64,000 bases of DNA from Claveliimonas bilis (lineage in GTDB: Bacteria > Bacillota > Clostridia > Lachnospirales > Lachnospiraceae): NCBI RefSeq assembly GCF_020892095.1, contig NZ_AP024845.1, positions 1,488,001 to 1,552,000 of the forward strand. The letters run 5' to 3'. Positions within the stretch are counted from its first letter, which is position 1, and the number at the start of each line of letters is the position of its first letter. The notes beneath the pieces were generated by a model that saw only the letters and a list, made by a program, of their open reading frames with translations, was not told the DNA's origin and ran no database searches. This document shows, in pieces, positions 60,479 to 64,000 of this stretch. The translations under genes were made by a program, and so were the position numbers.

Positions 60479-61822
60479 ATGGTAGAAAAGAAAGTGATCT
60501 ATCCTGTTCTTACCCGGTTCTTTGACCGTTATCTGAAAGAGAGGAACATTGCAAAAACCCTGTCAATAGTTGCAGACGACCTGTATTCTTTGGGAACCGG
60601 CGATGAGGAAACAGCGACGAATAAAGAAGAATTTGCCAGGCTGCTTGAGGAAGAAATTAAGAGTATACCGGATCCGATTCAGTACAAAATTATGGATTAT
60701 CAGGAAAAGCAGACAGGGGAGAACAGCTGGGAATGTCTTTGTAAGGTAGAGACTGCCGTCAGATTAAATGGAAGCGAGGAAGAGATCCGCTACCTTACCC
60801 GTTTTACCGGAGGATTCCGGAGAGTGGGGGAAGAATTTTTAGCGACCGCTCTCCATATGTCGGAAGCCAGCTCATATCAGGAAAGCGGAGAATTTTTTCC
60901 GCTGCGCTTTTTTTCAGAAAAGACAGAAAAACTCAATGAGACAGCCCAACATGAACTGTTGGACATTATCTGCCAGATGATGCCGGGAGGAGTGATCGGA
61001 GGATATATTGAGGACGGATTTCCGCTTTATGTAGTAAACGATACGATGCTGGAAATGATGGGATACACATACAATGAATTTGTAGAAGAGACAGAAGGAC
61101 TGGTCATTAATTCTATTCATGAAGATGATGCCCATATGGTAGAAAAGCATGTTCTGGACTGCTTAAAACAGGAAAAACAATATGCCATCGAATATCGCGT
61201 GAAGAAAAAAGACGGTTCCAGTTTGTGGGTGTATGATATAGGGCGAAAGATTATAGCAGAAGATGGACGTTCAGCGATCATCAGCGTTCTCGTAGATATT
61301 TCCGAGAGCGTCAGGGTGAAGAAAAACCTCATTGAAGAATCCAATCGGGACTTTCTCACTGGAATATATAATCGGAAAGGCGGGGAGGCTACCGTAACAG
61401 CCAAGATGAATAACAGTGATGCACCATATATCTTTCTAATGATCGATCTGGATAATTTTAAAAGTGTGAATGATATGTATGGTCATGGAACCGGAGATAA
61501 GATGCTTCGCTTCTTTGCAAAACAGCTGCGGGAGACATTTCGAAAGACAGACATAGCTATTCGGCTGGGCGGTGATGAATTTGCGGTCTATGCACAGCCT
61601 TGTTTTAATAAAGAGGCAATTCAAAATAAGGTTGAAAAGATTATAAAAGATTATGTTGAGGAGGCAAAGAACAGATGTCCGTCTGTAAGCACATCTGTAT
61701 CAGTAGGCGGAATATACAGCATGGAGCCCAGATCTTTTTCCAGTATATATAAGGCTGCAGATGGTATTTTATATGAAATCAAACAGAGCGGAAAAGGGCG
61801 ATGCGAGATACGGGAAATATAA
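60479..61822 (+). CDS. PAS-GGDEF diguanylate cyclase
   Basis: 447 residues from ATG 60479 (GGAGG 10 nt upstream; a GTG two codons earlier is the alternative). An NTF2/SnoaL-like N-terminal domain (about 10-135), a PAS domain (about 155-275), and a GGDEF domain with intact active site GGDEF (364-368) preceded by an RxxD inhibitory site (Arg355-Asp358). It should make c-di-GMP from two GTP and be product-inhibited. It is the last gene of the operon; no membrane segment. Confidence 0.93.
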   Translation: MVEKKVIYPVLTRFFDRYLKERNIAKTLSIVADDLYSLGTGDEETATNKEEFARLLEEEIKSIPDPIQYKIMDYQEKQTGENSWECLCKVETAVRLNGSEEEIRYLTRFTGGFRRVGEEFLATALHMSEASSYQESGEFFPLRFFSEKTEKLNETAQHELLDIICQMMPGGVIGGYIEDGFPLYVVNDTMLEMMGYTYNEFVEETEGLVINSIHEDDAHMVEKHVLDCLKQEKQYAIEYRVKKKDGSSLWVYDIGRKIIAEDGRSAIISVLVDISESVRVKKNLIEESNRDFLTGIYNRKGGEATVTAKMNNSDAPYIFLMIDLDNFKSVNDMYGHGTGDKMLRFFAKQLRETFRKTDIAIRLGGDEFAVYAQPCFNKEAIQNKVEKIIKDYVEEAKNRCPSVSTSVSVGGIYSMEPRSFSSIYKAADGILYEIKQSGKGRCEIREI

Positions 61823-61860
61823 TAGAAAGAGGGGGTTTTGAAAAACCTCCTCTTTCTATT
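61821..61860. terminator. Bidirectional terminator ending the Pel-like operon
   Basis: AGAAAGAGGGGGTTT pairs with AAACCTCCTCTTTCT (one mismatch) 1 nt after the GGDEF stop; flanking AAT/ATT extends the stem. It also lies downstream of the convergent queT gene. Confidence 0.8.
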
Positions 61861-61925
61861 AAGTAAGATAATGATATCCTTTTTTAGAATACCTCCTGCT
61901 CTGATGAGATTTGAGGTATCCCTCC

Positions 61926-62426
61926 TTATTTTAAAGCAGCAGACCGGGAAAACAATGTTCCCTTATAGCGATTGAGTGCATAATAGACAATCATACCCAG
62001 AATACCGCAGGAAATAATCTCACCAACGCCCACCGTAACCATAAGAAACGGGATGGGAAGGGCGACGCCGTATGCGTATTTTAAAACAAAAGGCACAATG
62101 ATCGTGTTGGATACCATCGGCGGGATAGTTCCGAATACCGGTTTCTGATTCCTGAGCAGATAGGTGCAGATGGCACCGATCAGTGTGGCAATGCTTCCGA
62201 AAACAATATCGGGCAGCAGTGCGCCTCCAATGATATTTCCCACCAGACATCCGATAAACAGACCGGGAACCGCTGCTGGGGTAAACAGTGGAAGAATCGT
62301 AAGCGCCTCCGCAATTCGTACCTGAATTTCTCCGAAGGAAATCGGTGCAAAGACATACGTCAGGACAACATAGATAGCGGCGATCATGGCCGCCTGGGTT
62401 AAAAATGCTGCGTTTTTGTTTCTCAT
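61926..62426 (-). CDS. queT: Queuosine-precursor ECF transporter substrate-binding subunit
   Basis: 166 residues, six membrane helices. Start QAAMIAAIYVVLTYVFAPISFG-EIQVRIAEAL (two consecutive segments) is characteristic of QueT (PF06177), the S-component that captures preQ0/preQ1 or queuine for an energy-coupling module elsewhere. AAAGGAGAG precedes the ATG. The structured leader fits regulation by preQ1. Confidence 0.93.
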   Translation of the reverse strand: MRNKNAAFLTQAAMIAAIYVVLTYVFAPISFGEIQVRIAEALTILPLFTPAAVPGLFIGCLVGNIIGGALLPDIVFGSIATLIGAICTYLLRNQKPVFGTIPPMVSNTIIVPFVLKYAYGVALPIPFLMVTVGVGEIISCGILGMIVYYALNRYKGTLFSRSAALK

Positions 62427-62545
62427 ATTCTGTTCTCTCCTTTAGTTTTGTTTTACGAGTGGAAGGTCTCGAACACTCGATTCATTTAACGCCGGGAATC
62501 GGCGGCAAGCCCGATAGACCTTGGTTTTCGTGGGCTTTGCAACGG
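62427..62545 (-). promoter_or_regulatory. Structured leader of queT, candidate preQ1 riboswitch
   Basis: Read on the minus strand: AAGCCC...GGGCTT hairpin (loop with AAGGTCT), a GCCG...CGGC hairpin, then CGAGTG...CACTCG whose loop holds AGACCTT, able to pair with AAGGTCT (7-bp pseudoknot). AAAGGAGAG and the ATG follow directly. Position, queT target and pseudoknot suggest a preQ1 class riboswitch acting on translation; the class is not determined. Confidence 0.6.
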
Positions 62546-62550
62546 GGAAT

Positions 62551-62579
62551 AGTATAACATGACGGCAGCAGGAAATCAA
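62551..62579 (-). promoter_or_regulatory. Promoter of queT
   Basis: Minus strand TTGATT (62579-62574), 17-nt spacer, TATACT (62556-62551); start near 62544 at the leader beginning. Confidence 0.75.
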
Positions 62580-62580
62580 G

Positions 62581-62605
62581 AAAAGTACCAAAAAAGTACC
62601 AAATT
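62581..62605. repeat. Short direct repeat near the mobile element boundary
   Basis: AAAAGTACCAAA occurs twice in a row (62581-62592 and again from 62593, sharing AAAAGTACC). It sits between the queT promoter and the terminator of the XRE gene, so it could be part of an attachment site or recombinase-binding arm; nothing else proves that. Confidence 0.35.
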
Positions 62606-62613
62606 GGAAAATG

Positions 62614-62647
62614 AAAGCACTCTATCCCGTGGAGATAGGGTGCTTTT
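62614..62647. terminator. Terminator of the XRE gene
   Basis: AAAGCACTCTATC pairs with GATAGGGTGCTTT (13 bp, one G-T) with T-runs on either side depending on strand. Confidence 0.8.
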
Positions 62648-62678
62648 ATGATGGTTAATAGGGTAGTGATGCTAAAGA

Positions 62679-63404
62679 CTAATTCTTTCGGCGAAATTCG
62701 GCGGAATCAACAACATCTTTAAATTTTTCATATACTTTTTCTACTGCTGAATATCTTGTGGCATTTTCTCTGGCATCTAATTCGGCCAGTTTTCTGTCCT
62801 CTTCCTCATATTTCTTTTTCCATGCTTCTTCTTCTGCTTTTGAAATTGCTAAAATTTCATCTGCCCTTGCATTAATACCCTCTACTCTAGCTTTAAGTGC
62901 CTCTATTTCTTCAGGTGTGTATTGCATATCAAGGAGAATGCGAATAGAGTCTTGTATTATAGTATCAAGAATATCTGTGATTAAAAAACTGATATATTCA
63001 TGTTGGAGATGATTAAAATCTTTATAATTTTCAATCATGCCTTTATACAATTTTTTTAAGGCAAAAAATTTTTCGTGTCCTAAGATAACGGATATAAGAT
63101 GGCCTATTTCTGGATGATGATCCAATTCGGTACATGCTTCGTCTGTCAGCCCATAAAAGTCGTACATATTTTTATGCTCCTCTTTGATATTGCTTGTATA
63201 TCCCATAGCAAAATCGAGCGGTATCTGGAAGTAGTCAGCCACAGAATCCAGAAATTCTATGTCGGGTGTGCGATCCCCTTTTTCATAATAACTTATAGCG
63301 CCTCTGGATACCTTTAGTTTTTTTGCCAACTGTTCTTGGGTTAATTCTGCCGTTTCGCGAAGCTCTTTTAATCGTTTAGCAAACATATCTGTTGCATATC
63401 CCAT
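62679..63404 (-). CDS. XRE-family transcriptional regulator (element repressor-like)
   Basis: 241 residues, ATG at 63404 with GGAGG 11 nt upstream. N-terminal helix-turn-helix (about 9-65: LTQEQLAKKLKVSRGAISYYEKGDRTPDIEFL) then a helical C-terminal half with a coiled coil at about 175-230. The layout is that of repressors of integrated elements; it faces a divergent small DNA-binding gene across shared promoters, the usual arrangement of a lysogeny-type switch. Confidence 0.9.
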   Translation of the reverse strand: MGYATDMFAKRLKELRETAELTQEQLAKKLKVSRGAISYYEKGDRTPDIEFLDSVADYFQIPLDFAMGYTSNIKEEHKNMYDFYGLTDEACTELDHHPEIGHLISVILGHEKFFALKKLYKGMIENYKDFNHLQHEYISFLITDILDTIIQDSIRILLDMQYTPEEIEALKARVEGINARADEILAISKAEEEAWKKKYEEEDRKLAELDARENATRYSAVEKVYEKFKDVVDSAEFRRKN

Positions 63405-63437
63405 AATAAATATTACCTCCTGTTTTGCGTGAACAAA

Positions 63438-63532
63438 TTCGTTGAAATGATAAAAATAATGAATAAAAATGTTGAAAGTTTAATTTCGTTGAATTACAAT
63501 AATATTGTAACAAATGAAAGCAAAGCTTGCAA
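63438..63532. promoter_or_regulatory. Overlapping divergent promoters on a palindromic operator
   Basis: Plus promoter TTGAAA (63472-63477), 17 nt, TACAAT (63495-63500). Minus promoter TTGCAA (63532-63527), 17 nt, TACAAT (63509-63504). Both -10 boxes lie in the perfect palindrome TTACAATAATATTGTAA (63494-63510), so the two transcripts start within each other's promoter. Direct repeats TTCGTTGAA at 63438-63446 and 63485-63493 are likely further operator sites of the XRE protein. Confidence 0.8.
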
Positions 63533-63568
63533 GAGGTAGATAAACAAAGATAAACGAAAGGAGTAATC

Positions 63569-63772
63569 ATGAGAAACAGAACAATAACAGCTACAGTAGG
63601 GGAATCTCGCCTAATGGACACGGAAGAATTAAGGGCATACACAAATCTTGGGCGAAACAATGCTATGAAACTAGGAGAAGAGATTGGCGCAAAGGTGCAG
63701 ATTGGGCGGCGCGTATTATGGGATCGCCGTAAGATTGATGAGTATTTCAACACTCTCACGGGGGTAAAGTAA
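63569..63772 (+). CDS. Excisionase-like small DNA-binding protein
   Basis: 67 residues, AAAGGAG 7 nt before ATG. Winged-helix pattern of MerR/excisionase type: MDTEELRAYTNLGRNNAMKLGEEIGA-KVQIGRRVLWDRRKIDEYF (two consecutive segments). Such proteins (excisionases or DUF6462-like) sit at the start of the early operon of Clostridial integrative elements. The stop codon overlaps the next start (TAATG). Confidence 0.8.
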   Translation: MRNRTITATVGESRLMDTEELRAYTNLGRNNAMKLGEEIGAKVQIGRRVLWDRRKIDEYFNTLTGVK

Positions 63773-64000
63773 TGCAGAAAGAAAACAGAAATAACCGAGT
63801 ACATACAGGAAATCAGTCCGGCAAGACTGAATTTCCAATAATGAACCTGCTGCCAGTAGGGAAAGAAAATGCAATCAGTACAGTGGATCTGGTGCGGCTA
63901 ACGGGGTGTAAATCTTCCCGGGAACTTCAGGAACGTATCGCTTATGAGAGGAATCACGGTGCTGTGATATGCTCCGGTTCTGGCCGAGGCTACTGGAGGC
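63772..64000 (+). CDS. 5' part of an element gene, cut by the window end
   Basis: ATG at 63772 overlaps the preceding stop by one base and opens 76 codons without a stop to the window edge (MQKENRNNRVHTGNQ... ending GSGRGYWR). The segment VDLVRLTGCKSSRELQERIAYERNHGAVI looks like a helix-turn-helix-type DNA-binding domain of phage early proteins. Family not known. Confidence 0.7.
   Translation, partial: MQKENRNNRVHTGNQSGKTEFPIMNLLPVGKENAISTVDLVRLTGCKSSRELQERIAYERNHGAVICSGSGRGYWR

Noticed and set aside
39785-61822. Missing PelB and PelC as a sign of a broken pel operon
   Set aside because: Those proteins serve the outer membrane of Gram-negative cells and are not expected in a Gram-positive locus.
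1-64000. Insertion sequences, rRNA genes and CRISPR arrays
   Set aside because: I scanned for transposases, rRNA motifs and regularly spaced repeats and saw none in this window.

Overview
The window reads as a chromosomal segment of a spore-forming, low-to-mid G+C Clostridia bacterium, most likely family Lachnospiraceae (Blautia, Mediterraneibacter or Dorea-like). The basis is the family content (YesM/YesN sensing with sugar-binding proteins, JetABC with a DUF5716-type JetA, QueT, SpmB, a Spo0A-type domain), strong AGGAGG ribosome sites, TTGACA/TATAAT promoters and tRNAs without encoded CCA. I could not run searches, so the genus is an inference.

Layout. 1-5.8 kb: a surface or secretion cluster with a partial secreted protein, two paralogous single-pass membrane proteins, a lipoprotein, a coiled-coil protein, a type I signal peptidase and a bifunctional cell-wall hydrolase with a Pro/Glu/Thr repeat stalk. 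5.8-18.1 kb: a small coiled-coil gene under a palindromic operator, a flavodoxin-fold reductase, a YesN/YesM sensory system with two sugar-binding proteins but no transporter, an orphan polyprenyl glycosylphosphotransferase, a MATE exporter, SpmB and a DUF885 lipoprotein. 18.3-23.6 kb: a Wadjet/Mks-like defence operon jetABC with no jetD next to it. 23.6-30.7 kb: a small type I toxin-antitoxin locus missed by ordinary gene calling, then T-box-metG, tatD, ksgA, citrate synthase and a lipase-like hydrolase. 31.0-35.9 kb: two tRNA-Gly genes, a stand-alone Spo0A DNA-binding domain with a perfect 0A box, a degenerate GH25 protein and an OmpR/VanS-type two-component system. 35.9-39.6 kb: a methyltransferase with an apparently leaderless mRNA and a large exported protein.

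39.8-61.8 kb is the centrepiece: 14 same-strand genes with overlaps or short gaps, one good promoter in front and one terminator behind. It contains a Gram-positive Pel-type exopolysaccharide machine: a PelD-like c-di-GMP receptor fused to an SDR domain, PelE-like TPR protein, two DUF2194 deacetylase-like proteins (one active-looking, one degenerate), PelF, and PelG fused to a CotH domain. These are followed by a second CotH lipoprotein, a VTC-domain protein, DUF4956 and DUF4832, and then by a DivIVA-like protein, a hybrid histidine kinase, an HD-GYP phosphodiesterase and a GGDEF cyclase. The operon thus seems to carry polymer synthesis, a putative modification module and its own c-di-GMP making, breaking and sensing parts.

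61.9-64 kb: queT behind a structured leader that may be a preQ1-type riboswitch, then the left end of a mobile element (XRE repressor, divergent overlapping promoters on a palindrome, a small excisionase-like protein and a gene cut by the window end).
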